A stretch of DNA of 64,000 nucleotides from Pseudokordiimonas caeni. Lineage in GTDB: Bacteria > Pseudomonadota > Alphaproteobacteria > Sphingomonadales > Kordiimonadaceae. The translations under genes and the position numbers were made by a program. Location: contig NZ_JAPPRR010000001.1 of assembly GCF_026719705.1 (NCBI RefSeq), forward strand, positions 186,001 through 250,000, read 5' to 3'. Shown one piece after another: positions 33,830-42,806 of the stretch; within the stretch, counting starts at the first letter, position 1; every line of letters starts with the position of its first letter. Under the pieces are notes generated by a model. That model made no database searches. It had not been told where the DNA came from and saw only the letters and a list, made by a program, of their open reading frames with translations.

Positions 33830-34579
33830 TCAGTTGTGCTTTAGAAGCCTGCGGTGCCGCTCGATGCTGTTGGCGAGGTGGCGGCGGGTCACTTCCCGCG
33901 CCAGCCGTTCGTTGCCATCTGCGATGGCTTCGACGATTTCGCGGTGCTCCACCTGTGTCTGGCGCAGCAGTTCAGCCTGATGCTCCCTCACCTCGTCCTC
34001 GGTGCGGCCGGCCGCAAATTTGGGCACCAGATCATGCGGCGGGATCATATGCTTGCCGAGGAAATCGATAAACCGGCGGAACTGCGGGTTCTTGGTGGCT
34101 TTGGCGATGGCGGTGTGCAGTTCAAAATCGGGTTCGGTCGCATCCTCACCCGTATCGAGATAGGCGTCGATCCGGTTGAGGCATTCCTGCATGGCGACGA
34201 TATCCTCGGGCTCGCGGCGGCGGGCCGCGGTGCCTGCCATCTCGATCTCCACTGCCATGCGCAGCTCAAGGACATTGATGACCTCTTCAAGCGTCTCCAT
34301 TTCCTCGCTGCTGATACGGAAAGGGGCGGCCCCGGCATTCGGGGCTACAAAGGCGCCGACCCCCTGACGGGTGATGACAAGCCCGTCAGCCTTGAGGGCT
34401 GCTACCGCCTCGCGCACCACGGTGCGGCTGACGTCCGCCGAGCGCACCAGTTCCTGTTCTGTCGGTAGTTGCTGACCGGACGTAAGCGTGCCGTTCAGGA
34501 TCTGGCCGCGCAGTTGCTCGATCAGTTCGGATGTCAGCGAGCGACGTTTTCCGAGAGGTTTGATGATTCTGTCCGACAT
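33830..34579 (-). CDS. GntR-family regulator, FadR subfamily (FCD domain)
   Basis: The product is a 249-residue regulator with an N-terminal winged HTH (about 10-78; LRGQILNGTLTSGQQLPTEQELV, then VSRTVVREAVAALKADGLV) and a C-terminal all-helical FCD effector domain (about 90-235). FadR-subfamily members of this type (UxuR, ExuR, KdgR-like) often sense uronates or their keto-deoxy products. The ATG at 34579 follows AGGGGGC. The gene sits within the GH105 operon. Together with the other FadR-type protein at 53348 it is a candidate for binding the recurring TGGTC-N-GACCA-like sites. Confidence 0.9.
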   Translation of the reverse strand: MSDRIIKPLGKRRSLTSELIEQLRGQILNGTLTSGQQLPTEQELVRSADVSRTVVREAVAALKADGLVITRQGVGAFVAPNAGAAPFRISSEEMETLEEVINVLELRMAVEIEMAGTAARRREPEDIVAMQECLNRIDAYLDTGEDATEPDFELHTAIAKATKNPQFRRFIDFLGKHMIPPHDLVPKFAAGRTEDEVREHQAELLRQTQVEHREIVEAIADGNERLAREVTRRHLANSIERHRRLLKHN

Positions 34580-34646
34580 ATTTGCCCCCTAAGCCCAGGC
34601 TGATGGATGTTGGTGCATCGGATGATGGGTCATGGCGCACCCCGCA

Positions 34647-36491
34647 TCAAGGCTGGCCATCGGCGAGTACCCTTTGCAGGCGCTCCACCGAGACGGTCAT
34701 ATGCAGGAAGGCGCCAAGGCCGCGCGGATCATTCAGGCGCACCGGCTGCTTGTCGTAGGCGTCATCCGAGAAGAGGATCGGTGTGCCCTTGACGATGCCT
34801 TTGACCATCCCATCCTCGCGCACTTCTGCCGCCACGGCTTTCCAGCCTTTCTCGATGGCGGGCAGGAAGGCGGTTTCATCGAGCCAGCCGTTACGTACCC
34901 CTTCGGCGAAGGCGCGGATGAACATCGCGCTCGCCGATGTTTCAAGATACGTGTCGCTGTTATCCAGCACCTGATGCCAGCGGCCCTGGCTGCTCTGGAA
35001 TTTCAGCAGGCCTTCGGCGTGGCGTTTGTAAGCGGCAAGGAGGGCCGGATAATCCTTGTGGCCCTTGTCGAGCGACAGAAGGATGTCGGTCTTGGCCATG
35101 ATGGTCCAGCCATTGGCGCGTGCCCATTTGCTGGTGGTGTGGGGGCCGTTCTCGCCCAGTTTGCCGTGCCAGTAGACGCTGGTGGCGGGGTCGTAGAGAT
35201 GCTTGTCGATGAGCAGAACTTGCCGTGCGGCCTCATCCCAGTATGCCTGATTGCCCGTTGCTTCACCCATGCGGATGAGGATGCTGGCGCCCATATACAT
35301 GTCGTCTGCCCAGATGGAGAGCGGCACCGGATTGAGGCGACCGATGGTGCCATCCGAGAAGCGCGGCATATTGTTCATCACATGCTCGGCGGCGCGGTGG
35401 GCGAGATCATAATCCGCGTCCCCCGGTTTGGCCGCGGCGCCAGCGCCGAAGCGGCGCAGGAAGCGGTCGGCAAAGGGCAGGGCGGGGATGCCGGCGTCAT
35501 CCAGAAGGGCGAAGCGGAAGTAATGGCCGTAAGCGCTGTGGATGAGGCCATAGTCGGCACGTTCACGCTCGATCAGCGGGCGCTTCTCGAGGAAGAAATC
35601 GAGATGCCGGTTGATATAGGGCTGGTAGTCGAGGCTGTCGAACGTATCCGTCACGCTATACATGGCATCCAGGATGGCACCGGTGAAATAGCGCCAATCG
35701 GCATACTCGAGCTTGTCGGCATGCTTGCGCTGCAGATGAATGCGCGGCACATCCCAGCGCACCGGCAGGCCATCAGCGCCTTCATAGTCCCCGCTGAAAT
35801 CAGGTGTGGTGGCACCCAGCGGATGATCGGTCGCGATACCTTTCGGGGCGGGCACGGGGCCCGCTACGATGAAATGCAGCATCTCGGGCGCGTCTTTCAC
35901 CTGCGCCGGCGTCACCTTCAGGCGCGGGCTGAGTGTCGCGCCGCTTTTGCCGAAGAAGCCGAGCCAGATGCGGGCGGCGTCCGCCTTCCCCGGCAGCATC
36001 CGAACGGCGAGCGTATGTTTGCTGCCGGGGGCGAGGTCCACTGCTACATAGGAACCGGCGTCATAGCGGTCATAGTCATGGCCGACCGGGAAATGGTCTT
36101 GCTTCGTGGTTTTGGCATAGATGACCTTGCCATCAAGCCGTACTTCCACGGCACCAGCCGAATGCGAAATGCCGAAGCGTGCGGTGGCAAGCTTGTCGCC
36201 CGGCAGTGTATCGGCGGGCTCATCGGTGCCGACGGCAATATCCGCGCGGGCGAAGTAAAGGCCGCCAGCAGCCGCGCGCAGGGAATCGGCGAAATCGATA
36301 TAATAGAAGCCCTCGTCGTCAGCGCCGGGCAGCTCGGGGGCGAAGGCGAAGGTAGTTTCCGCAACGATGCGATCTGCAACCTGTCTGGCCAGTTTTGCGG
36401 GCTCGGGCGAGAAAAGCTCCGCTGCCGGTGCTGTCGCCGATGCTGTGGCCGCCATCAGAATGGCTGCGATGCTGCGTGCTCCCCACTTCAT
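34647..36491 (-). CDS. GH105-type unsaturated uronyl hydrolase with N-terminal beta domain, exported
   Basis: The product is a 614-residue enzyme beginning at the ATG at 36491 with GAGGGAAAAT just upstream. It has a signal peptide (MKWGARSIAAILMAATASATAPAA in two parts: basic start, then Ala-rich core). Residues about 45-245 form a beta-rich domain. Residues about 260-610 form an (alpha/alpha)6 barrel of GH88/GH105 type with the catalytic-Asp segment LSIWADDMYMGASILIRMGE and the family pattern KWARANGWTIMA. GH105 enzymes remove the 4,5-unsaturated uronic acid left by polysaccharide lyases. It is longer than typical GH105 enzymes (about 370 residues) because of the N-terminal domain. It should act in the periplasm and feed KduI/KduD. 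Confidence 0.85.
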   Translation of the reverse strand: MKWGARSIAAILMAATASATAPAAELFSPEPAKLARQVADRIVAETTFAFAPELPGADDEGFYYIDFADSLRAAAGGLYFARADIAVGTDEPADTLPGDKLATARFGISHSAGAVEVRLDGKVIYAKTTKQDHFPVGHDYDRYDAGSYVAVDLAPGSKHTLAVRMLPGKADAARIWLGFFGKSGATLSPRLKVTPAQVKDAPEMLHFIVAGPVPAPKGIATDHPLGATTPDFSGDYEGADGLPVRWDVPRIHLQRKHADKLEYADWRYFTGAILDAMYSVTDTFDSLDYQPYINRHLDFFLEKRPLIERERADYGLIHSAYGHYFRFALLDDAGIPALPFADRFLRRFGAGAAAKPGDADYDLAHRAAEHVMNNMPRFSDGTIGRLNPVPLSIWADDMYMGASILIRMGEATGNQAYWDEAARQVLLIDKHLYDPATSVYWHGKLGENGPHTTSKWARANGWTIMAKTDILLSLDKGHKDYPALLAAYKRHAEGLLKFQSSQGRWHQVLDNSDTYLETSASAMFIRAFAEGVRNGWLDETAFLPAIEKGWKAVAAEVREDGMVKGIVKGTPILFSDDAYDKQPVRLNDPRGLGAFLHMTVSVERLQRVLADGQP

Positions 36492-36744
36492 ATTTTCCCT
36501 CTTTCCCTCGTTTTTCAACCTGTCTGACGTGCTTTTCAGGGCGGTATCCGATGCCGCGCCAGGGCACAGGCGGCAGGTTTCAAGGCAGAGACTAGCGAGT
36601 CATCAGATGTACGACAAGATACAATTTGGTCTTGCTGCCTGACCAATTCTGCGCCATCCTGTCTGTCAACAGCTGCCACAGCACCGTCCGCCCCGTTTGG
36701 AGCAGGGCGGCGCGGGCCGCTGAGGGGAGTCCAGGGAGAAAAAA
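36492..36744. promoter_or_regulatory. Divergent promoter region of the GH105 and beta-glucuronidase operons
   Basis: This 253-base spacer separates the two operons and contains the FadR-type operator pair at 36627-36645. No clear sigma-70 hexamers were assigned. Confidence 0.55.
36627..36645. promoter_or_regulatory. FadR/GntR-type operator candidate, GH105/GH2 divergent region
   Basis: CTGCCTGACCA (36635-36645; complement TGGTCAGGCAG) faces TGGTC at 36627-36631, so the block also forms TTTGGTC-N9-GACCAAT. It is positioned to control both operons. The same word recurs at other uronate-gene promoters in the window. Confidence 0.6.
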
Positions 36745-38538
36745 GTGCTATATCCGCAGAGAAACGTCTGCCGCGACCTTGTCGACTGTTCGGGCCTGTG
36801 GCGGTTCCGGGCCGATCCAGACGGTGTCGGCTTCACGGAAGGCTGGTCCACCGGCTTTGAAAGCGACATGGTGTGTGCCGTGCCCGGCAGCTGGAACGAA
36901 CAGCTGCAGGAATATGGCCTGATGAATTATGTGGGCGGCGCCTGGTATCAGATGGATATCTTCGTGCCCGTCCATTTCGCGGGTCGCACCGTGCGCCTGC
37001 GGGTCGGGTCTGCGGATTTTCAGGCCAAGGTCTGGGTCAACGGCACGCTTGTGGCTGAAAACGACATTCTCTCCCTGCCGTTTGAAGCGATGGTTGAAGA
37101 CCATATCGCGCCCGGCAACAAGGCCCGGATCGTTATCTGGGTCAGCAATGCGCTCTGGCCCGATGCGATTACGCCGAGTGTTACCCTCGATACTTATGTG
37201 CGCGAGGAACGGATCAGGGACGAGCAGTTCCCCGCAACCCGGCCCGATTTCTTCCCCTTCGGTGGCATCCAGCGCCCGGTTCTGCTGGAGGCCATGAATG
37301 CGGTGCATATCGACGACCTGACGGTGACGACGGAAATCGACGGTACCACCGGTGTCGTTTCCGCCGAGGCCGCAGTTTCCGCACCGGATGGCACGCTTTT
37401 CCGTGTGTCGTTGCCGGGCGGCGAAGTCGCTGAAACCGCCGTCTGGAGCGGCAACGCCATGGTCACGCTGCGGATCGGCAATTGCCGTTTCTGGTCGATG
37501 ACAGATCCCCACCTTCATGCGTTGAAGGCTGAGCTTTGGCAGGCGAGCCTTCTGGCGGATCAGTATGAACTGAATATCGGCGTGCGCGAGGTGAAGGTTG
37601 TCGGCAAGCGGCTTTACCTGAACGGCGAGCCCGTCTTCCTGCGCGGCTTCGGCAAGCACGAGGATTTCCCGGTGCATGGCCGGGCGGTCAACCAGCCCTT
37701 GATGGTCAAGGACTTCGGGCTGATGAAATGGATCGGCGCCAACAGCTTCCGCACCTCGCATTACCCCTATGCCGAGGATATCCTCGACTATGCCGACCGC
37801 ACCGGGGTGCTGGTGATCAGTGAACTGCCGTCGGTGAATCTCGATTTCCGGATTGTGAGCGACGCGACGCTCGATCATCACCGCCGCACGCTGGACCGCC
37901 AGATCGCGCGGGACAAGAACCATCCGTCCGTCATCATGTGGTCGGTTGCGAACGAGCCCGGTTATCTCGGCGAGGCCGAATATAAAAGCGACAAGACCCA
38001 CGCCTACTGGAAAGCGGTATGCGATCACACCCGTGCGCTGGATGTCACGCGCCCGATCACGATGGCGAATGTGGGCCGCATCGGACACGATGACCCGGCC
38101 TTCCATTATGTCGATGTGATTTCGATCAACCGCTATTACGGCTGGTACGACATGCCGGGGCAGCTGGACCGCGCCGGTGCGCGCCTGAAGGCCGAGCTTG
38201 ATGCCATCGCGGCGGATCATGACAAGCCGATCATGGTGCTGGAGTTTGGCGCCGATACGGTTGCCGGACTGCACAGCACCACCGACCAGCTTTTCACGGA
38301 AGAATATCAGGCCGACTTTATCGAGACCTATTGCCGGATCATCGAGGCGCACCCGAACGCCATCGGCACCCATGTCTGGAACTTCGCCGATTTCCGCACA
38401 TCGCAGCATCACCGCCGGGTGGTGCTGAACCTGAAGGGCGTTTTCACACGCACTCGTGATCCGAAGCGCGCGGCGTTCAAACTGCGGGAAATGTGGGCGG
38501 TGCCTTACCGCGATCCGGCAGCAGGCGAGGGGAAGTAA
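36745..38538 (+). CDS. uidA: Beta-glucuronidase (GH2)
   Basis: The product is a 597-residue GH2 enzyme with jelly-roll, Ig-like and TIM-barrel domains, close in layout to E. coli GUS. The acid/base is E404 (SVANEPGYL) and the nucleophile E500 (VLEFGADTVAGLHS). The N562-L-K564 pair (LNLKG) matches the NxK motif that recognises the glucuronate carboxylate, supporting true beta-glucuronidase activity rather than galactosidase. It has no signal peptide, so it acts in the cytoplasm on imported glucuronides. The GTG at 36745 has GGGAG 7 bases upstream. It is first in an eight-gene plus-strand run, with a sodium symporter 4 bases after it. The glucuronate released enters via UxaC. Confidence 0.93.
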   Translation: MLYPQRNVCRDLVDCSGLWRFRADPDGVGFTEGWSTGFESDMVCAVPGSWNEQLQEYGLMNYVGGAWYQMDIFVPVHFAGRTVRLRVGSADFQAKVWVNGTLVAENDILSLPFEAMVEDHIAPGNKARIVIWVSNALWPDAITPSVTLDTYVREERIRDEQFPATRPDFFPFGGIQRPVLLEAMNAVHIDDLTVTTEIDGTTGVVSAEAAVSAPDGTLFRVSLPGGEVAETAVWSGNAMVTLRIGNCRFWSMTDPHLHALKAELWQASLLADQYELNIGVREVKVVGKRLYLNGEPVFLRGFGKHEDFPVHGRAVNQPLMVKDFGLMKWIGANSFRTSHYPYAEDILDYADRTGVLVISELPSVNLDFRIVSDATLDHHRRTLDRQIARDKNHPSVIMWSVANEPGYLGEAEYKSDKTHAYWKAVCDHTRALDVTRPITMANVGRIGHDDPAFHYVDVISINRYYGWYDMPGQLDRAGARLKAELDAIAADHDKPIMVLEFGADTVAGLHSTTDQLFTEEYQADFIETYCRIIEAHPNAIGTHVWNFADFRTSQHHRRVVLNLKGVFTRTRDPKRAAFKLREMWAVPYRDPAAGEGK

Positions 38539-38542
38539 GATT

Positions 38543-40243
38543 ATGTTCGGTCTCAGCTATCTCGATCTTGCCGTCATCGGCGGCTATTTCGCCATCCTCA
38601 CCTGGATCGGCGTGCGCACCTATGCATCGGTGACCAACACCGGCGACTATTTCATGGGCGGACGACGCTTCAACAAGTTCCTGATGATCGGCCATGCCAT
38701 GGGCACCGGCACTCACACGGACCAGCCGGTCGCGGTGGCGGGTGCGTGCTACCAGCATGGCCTTGCCGGCATCTGGTACCAGTGGATGTGGATGTTCTCC
38801 ACGCCCTTCTACTGGCTCCTGTCCCCCGTTTACCGACGCCTGCGGTACATCACCACGGGCGATTTTTTCGAGCGGCGCTATGGTCGTGTCCTTGGCGCCT
38901 GGTATGCGGCGATGGGGCTTCTTTACTTCACCACCAACACCGGCCTGATGCTGAAGGGCACGGCAACCACCATTGACGTGGTGACGAGCGGCAAGGTGCC
39001 AAGCGACTATGCCGTGATGATCATGACGGTGCTTTTCGTCACCTACAGCGTGATCGGCGGCCTTGTGGCGGCCGTTATTACCGATTTCATCCAGAGCCTC
39101 TTTATCCTGATCCTGTCGTTCCTCCTGATCCCCTTCGCGCTCAACGCGGCGGGCGGCATCGGGGCGATCCATGACGGCCTGCCGGCCGAGATGTTCAGCT
39201 TCATTGCGCCTCAGGAAATTACGCTTTTCTTCATCGTGATGGTGATCCTGAACGGCCTTGTCAGCATCGTCGTGCAGCCGCACCACATGGCGGTCGGCGG
39301 GGCTGGCAAGGAAGAATTCGCCTGCCGCACCGGCTGGACTTATGGCAACTTCCTGAAGCGCCTGATGACGCTTGGCTGGGCTTTTGTCGGCGTGTTTGCG
39401 GCTTTCCTGTTTCCGGGCCTTGAGGGGCACGACCGCGAAATGGCCTTCGGCCTAGCCATCAACAACCTGCTGCCCGCAGGCCTCATTGGTCTGATGCTGG
39501 CCTCCATGGCGGCGGCGGTTATGTCGTCCTGCGACAGTTTCATGGTTGGTGGCTCGGCGCTCTTTACCCGCAATTTCTATCGCCGCTTCATCAGCCCCGA
39601 CAAGGACGACCGCCATTATATGATGGTGGCGCGGATTGCCTCGTTCGTTGTTGTGGTGGGTGGTGTGGCCTATGCCTACTGGCTGGATAGTGTGATCCAG
39701 GGCGTGGTGATCCTCTGGAAATTCACCGCCTTCTTCGGTGTCTCTTTCTGGATGGCGCTCGTCTGGAAACGCGCCAACCGTTACGGGGTTTATGTCAGTG
39801 TGCCCCTGATGGCGGCCTGCGTGATCGTCACCGGCGACATGGTGCCGTGGGGTCTGCACTGGGATATCGAATACCAGATCGCGCTCTATCTGCCGGTCGG
39901 CTTCCTGTCCTTCATCATCGCAAGCCTCCTGACCCCGCCCGAGCCCGAAAAGCAGGTGAGCGATTTCTACACCTTGCTCGCGACCCCGGTGGGTGAGGAA
40001 TACAAGCTCCATGAGGCTGGTGTCGAAATGGTGCTTGAGGGTGTGCCCGTGCAGCAGGCTGACCCGAAGCTGCCATCCCTGTCGGAGCGCGGCCACAGCC
40101 TGATCCTTGTCGATCTCCTGTCACTTTCGAAGAAGTTCAGCTTCAAACGCTACCGGATCGATGTCCTGGGCTTTGGTGCCGCGTGGCTTTTCGTCGGGGC
40201 GATTATCCTCCTCGGCCTCGTGCTTGCCCGGGTCGGTGCATGA
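38543..40243 (+). CDS. Sodium:solute symporter (SSS family)
   Basis: The product is a 566-residue membrane protein with about 13-14 segments. Family features include an N-terminal DLAVIGGYFAILTWIGVRTY, the TNTGDYFMGGRRF motif and the MAAAVMSSCDSFMVGGSALFTRNFYRR signature (broken here only for readability: Ser-rich Na+ site in helix 8). It is coupled to uidA 4 bases upstream and overlaps the reading start region of the GH20 gene downstream, so it probably imports glucuronide oligosaccharides or a sugar released by those enzymes using Na+. I start at the ATG at 38543, preceded by GAGGGGAAG; an in-frame extension into uidA has no site. Confidence 0.9.
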   Translation: MFGLSYLDLAVIGGYFAILTWIGVRTYASVTNTGDYFMGGRRFNKFLMIGHAMGTGTHTDQPVAVAGACYQHGLAGIWYQWMWMFSTPFYWLLSPVYRRLRYITTGDFFERRYGRVLGAWYAAMGLLYFTTNTGLMLKGTATTIDVVTSGKVPSDYAVMIMTVLFVTYSVIGGLVAAVITDFIQSLFILILSFLLIPFALNAAGGIGAIHDGLPAEMFSFIAPQEITLFFIVMVILNGLVSIVVQPHHMAVGGAGKEEFACRTGWTYGNFLKRLMTLGWAFVGVFAAFLFPGLEGHDREMAFGLAINNLLPAGLIGLMLASMAAAVMSSCDSFMVGGSALFTRNFYRRFISPDKDDRHYMMVARIASFVVVVGGVAYAYWLDSVIQGVVILWKFTAFFGVSFWMALVWKRANRYGVYVSVPLMAACVIVTGDMVPWGLHWDIEYQIALYLPVGFLSFIIASLLTPPEPEKQVSDFYTLLATPVGEEYKLHEAGVEMVLEGVPVQQADPKLPSLSERGHSLILVDLLSLSKKFSFKRYRIDVLGFGAAWLFVGAIILLGLVLARVGA

Positions 40244-40263
40244 CTGAAAGGAGGAAATATCCC

Positions 40264-42801
40264 GTGACACACCTGATGCATTCCGCCCGCCGTTTCATGC
40301 TTGCCGGCCTTCTGGCCTTCACGGGCGCCCTTGTGCCAGCGATGGCAGAGACGAGCCCGGTGGTGCCCTTGCCTCAATCCGTGAGCTACAAAAAGGGAGC
40401 TTTCCCGATCGATGCGACCAGAACGGAGATTGTGGCAGACGATGCCTTCGCGTTCGAGATCGCACAGATCGCCGCCGAGTATGAAGCCATTGGCGGTGCC
40501 CGGCCTGAAGCCGCCAAACCAGCCCTCGTGATCAGCCTGAAGCTTGATGACAGCGAGAAGGAAAAGCTTGGCGCCGAAGGCTACCGGCTGGATGTCACGC
40601 CCAAGGGGATTGCGATCACGGGGCCCGCCAAGGCGGGTGTTTTCTATGGTGTGCAGACGCTGAAGCAATTGCTGCGCGCGCATGCCGCCAAAGGGGCCAT
40701 CCCTGCGCAAACGATCAGCGACTGGCCGGGGCTTGAGTTTCGCGGGGTGATGGACGACATCAGCCGCGGCCCGGTGCCGACCATGGCTTTCATGCGCCAG
40801 CAGATCGAGCGTCTGTCGGAACTGAAGTTCAACCGGCTTTCCTATTATTCCGAACATATCATCCGCACGCTCAGCCATCCCGAGGTTGCTCCGGCGGATG
40901 GTGGCATCACGATTGCCGACCTCGAGGCGCTCGTGGCCTATGCGCGCCAGCATCACATCATGCTCGTGGGCAACCTGCAGTCCTTCGGTCATTTTGAAAA
41001 GTCGCTGATGCACCCCGGCGTCAGGCCGCTTGGTGAGGGCGACCGGATGATTTCGCCGGTGCTGCCCGAAGCGCGGCATTATCTGAGCGAGATGCTGGGC
41101 GAGGTCGTTCCGGTTTTCGATGCGCCCTATTTCAATATCAACAGCGACGAGACCTTTGATCTTGGCACCGGCTATTCGAAGCTCGCGGCTGATGCCAAGG
41201 GCAAGGGCGCGGTTTACGCGGCTCATGTGAACTGGCTGCATGACCAGCTGACCGGCATGGGCAAGCGCATGATGCTGTGGGCTGACATCGTGGCCGAACA
41301 TCCCGAAATGATGGCGGATATCCCCAAGGATACCATCATGATGCCATGGAACTATGACGCTGACTTTGACTTCGTCGGCATGATCGCACCCCTGAAGCGC
41401 GAGGGCTACGATGTCATCGTCACCGCAGGCATCCTGAACAGCTATCGTATCGCCCCTGATCTTGAAATGGCCCGGCAGAATCTGGACAAGTTTCTGAAGG
41501 CCGGTGCCGATGCCGACGTGATGGGCGCATGGACCACCGTCTGGGACGATGGTGGCATGGCCCTGTTCAATCACGATTGGTACGGTCTTGCCTATGCCGC
41601 CGATCGCAGCTGGCAACCGGCAGCGGCCGTTGACAGGAAAGGTTTTGAAGCGCGCCTGATGGCGGGGGTTTATGGCTCTCCTGATGCGCCTTTTGTTGCT
41701 GCACTTGAACGGCTCTATGCCGTTACCAATGTGGCGCCAACTGCCGGCTTCAATGACCTGCCGATCTGGCGGGCAGCGCTGCCGGAACGTGGGCAGGCAG
41801 GCCGTGTGGCGACCGAAGGCTGGCCCGAAGTGAAAGAGATCGCGAAGGAAACGGGCGCCCTTCTGGATAGTGTAACGCTGAAGCGATATCCGGCAGATGC
41901 TGAAGTTTATCGCTTTACGGCCAAGCTTTATCGCACCCTTGCGGGTTCGCGCCTCGCGGCACTTGATGCGGCGGCAGATTATGCCCGTGCCTCGCGCCGG
42001 CAATGGGAAGACCGGATCGACGCCCGCGCCGGGCTTGTGGAGGCTGTCGAAAAGCTCAGCAAGGTGGAACGCGACTGGCGTACCTTGCAGGGCTGGTACG
42101 AAGGGTTGTGGCTGCGAGAGAACCACACATCCACGCTCGATCATGTTCTGGATCGCTATCAGGCCCAGATCGACCGCTGGGCCGATGCGCACCGCCGGGT
42201 GAAGCAGGCGCTGCGCGACTTTGACATGGGCAATACGCTGCCCGCCCCGCTGGATGTGCGGCTTGAGATCAGCCCGCTTTCCGGCCAGTATTTCATGGGC
42301 TGGCTGGAGCTTGGCACCTTCCCGGTCGCGAAGGGCGAGAAGGCGGTCGATATCGACTATATGGCCACAAATGGCGGCGAGAAGGCAGCCCGGCCCAAGG
42401 TTACGGAAACGATTGTCGAGAAGGGCCGCAAATATCGCTGGCGGCGTATCCTTGCCAATGCGTCGGATGTGGTTGACCTTGCAGCGATGAACCCCTCGGC
42501 ACCCGAACAGGCCGTTCATTATGAATTCGCCGAGGTAACGAGCCCCGACGACCGGTTGGTGAAAGCGAAGGTATCCTCGACCGGCTCGATGGCCGTCTAT
42601 CTGAACGGCGAGCTTGTCTACCGCCACGAAGGCAGCCGACCGCTGGTGATCGATGAGGATACAATCCCGATCAACCTGAAAGCCGGTAAGAATGCATTGA
42701 TGGTGAAACTGGTCCGCGAAGGGGCAGACTGGCAATTCACCTTCAAGCTGCCGGACAATCAGGTAGCAACCTCCAAGAACCGTTACCGGATCAAGGATTA
42801 G
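40264..42801 (+). CDS. GH20 beta-N-acetylhexosaminidase-like glycosidase, exported
   Basis: The product is an 845-residue enzyme starting at a GTG 9 bases after AAGGAGG; a nearer ATG overlapping the symporter stop lacks a site. It has a signal peptide (RRFMLAGLLAFTGALVPAMA), a GH20b zincin-like N-terminal domain (about 30-140), and a GH20 TIM barrel (about 145-470). The expected catalytic Asp-Glu pair is D295-E296 in NINSDETFDLGTG, resembling the GcnA-type variant (DETxxLGxG) rather than the common HxGGDE. A helical region and a beta-rich C-terminal domain follow (about 520-840). It would remove terminal beta-HexNAc in the periplasm. HexNAc in a uronate locus suggests a glycosaminoglycan-like or amino-sugar-containing substrate. 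Confidence 0.82.
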   Translation: MTHLMHSARRFMLAGLLAFTGALVPAMAETSPVVPLPQSVSYKKGAFPIDATRTEIVADDAFAFEIAQIAAEYEAIGGARPEAAKPALVISLKLDDSEKEKLGAEGYRLDVTPKGIAITGPAKAGVFYGVQTLKQLLRAHAAKGAIPAQTISDWPGLEFRGVMDDISRGPVPTMAFMRQQIERLSELKFNRLSYYSEHIIRTLSHPEVAPADGGITIADLEALVAYARQHHIMLVGNLQSFGHFEKSLMHPGVRPLGEGDRMISPVLPEARHYLSEMLGEVVPVFDAPYFNINSDETFDLGTGYSKLAADAKGKGAVYAAHVNWLHDQLTGMGKRMMLWADIVAEHPEMMADIPKDTIMMPWNYDADFDFVGMIAPLKREGYDVIVTAGILNSYRIAPDLEMARQNLDKFLKAGADADVMGAWTTVWDDGGMALFNHDWYGLAYAADRSWQPAAAVDRKGFEARLMAGVYGSPDAPFVAALERLYAVTNVAPTAGFNDLPIWRAALPERGQAGRVATEGWPEVKEIAKETGALLDSVTLKRYPADAEVYRFTAKLYRTLAGSRLAALDAAADYARASRRQWEDRIDARAGLVEAVEKLSKVERDWRTLQGWYEGLWLRENHTSTLDHVLDRYQAQIDRWADAHRRVKQALRDFDMGNTLPAPLDVRLEISPLSGQYFMGWLELGTFPVAKGEKAVDIDYMATNGGEKAARPKVTETIVEKGRKYRWRRILANASDVVDLAAMNPSAPEQAVHYEFAEVTSPDDRLVKAKVSSTGSMAVYLNGELVYRHEGSRPLVIDEDTIPINLKAGKNALMVKLVREGADWQFTFKLPDNQVATSKNRYRIKD

Positions 42802-42806
42802 GCATC

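Noticed and set aside
31769-33844. A 691-codon open frame on the plus strand
   Set aside because: It spans the antisense of two clear genes (TIM-barrel isomerase and NRAMP-like carrier). The translation is His/Asp/Gly-rich low-complexity sequence typical of antisense frames.
34632-36527. A 631-codon open frame on the plus strand
   Set aside because: It is antisense to the GH105-type gene, whose domain content and signal peptide are convincing; the plus-strand product matches nothing.
40150-42735. An 861-codon open frame on the minus strand
   Set aside because: It is the antisense of the GH20 gene; no start site, no domain, and the opposing frame has catalytic motifs and a strong ribosome-binding site.
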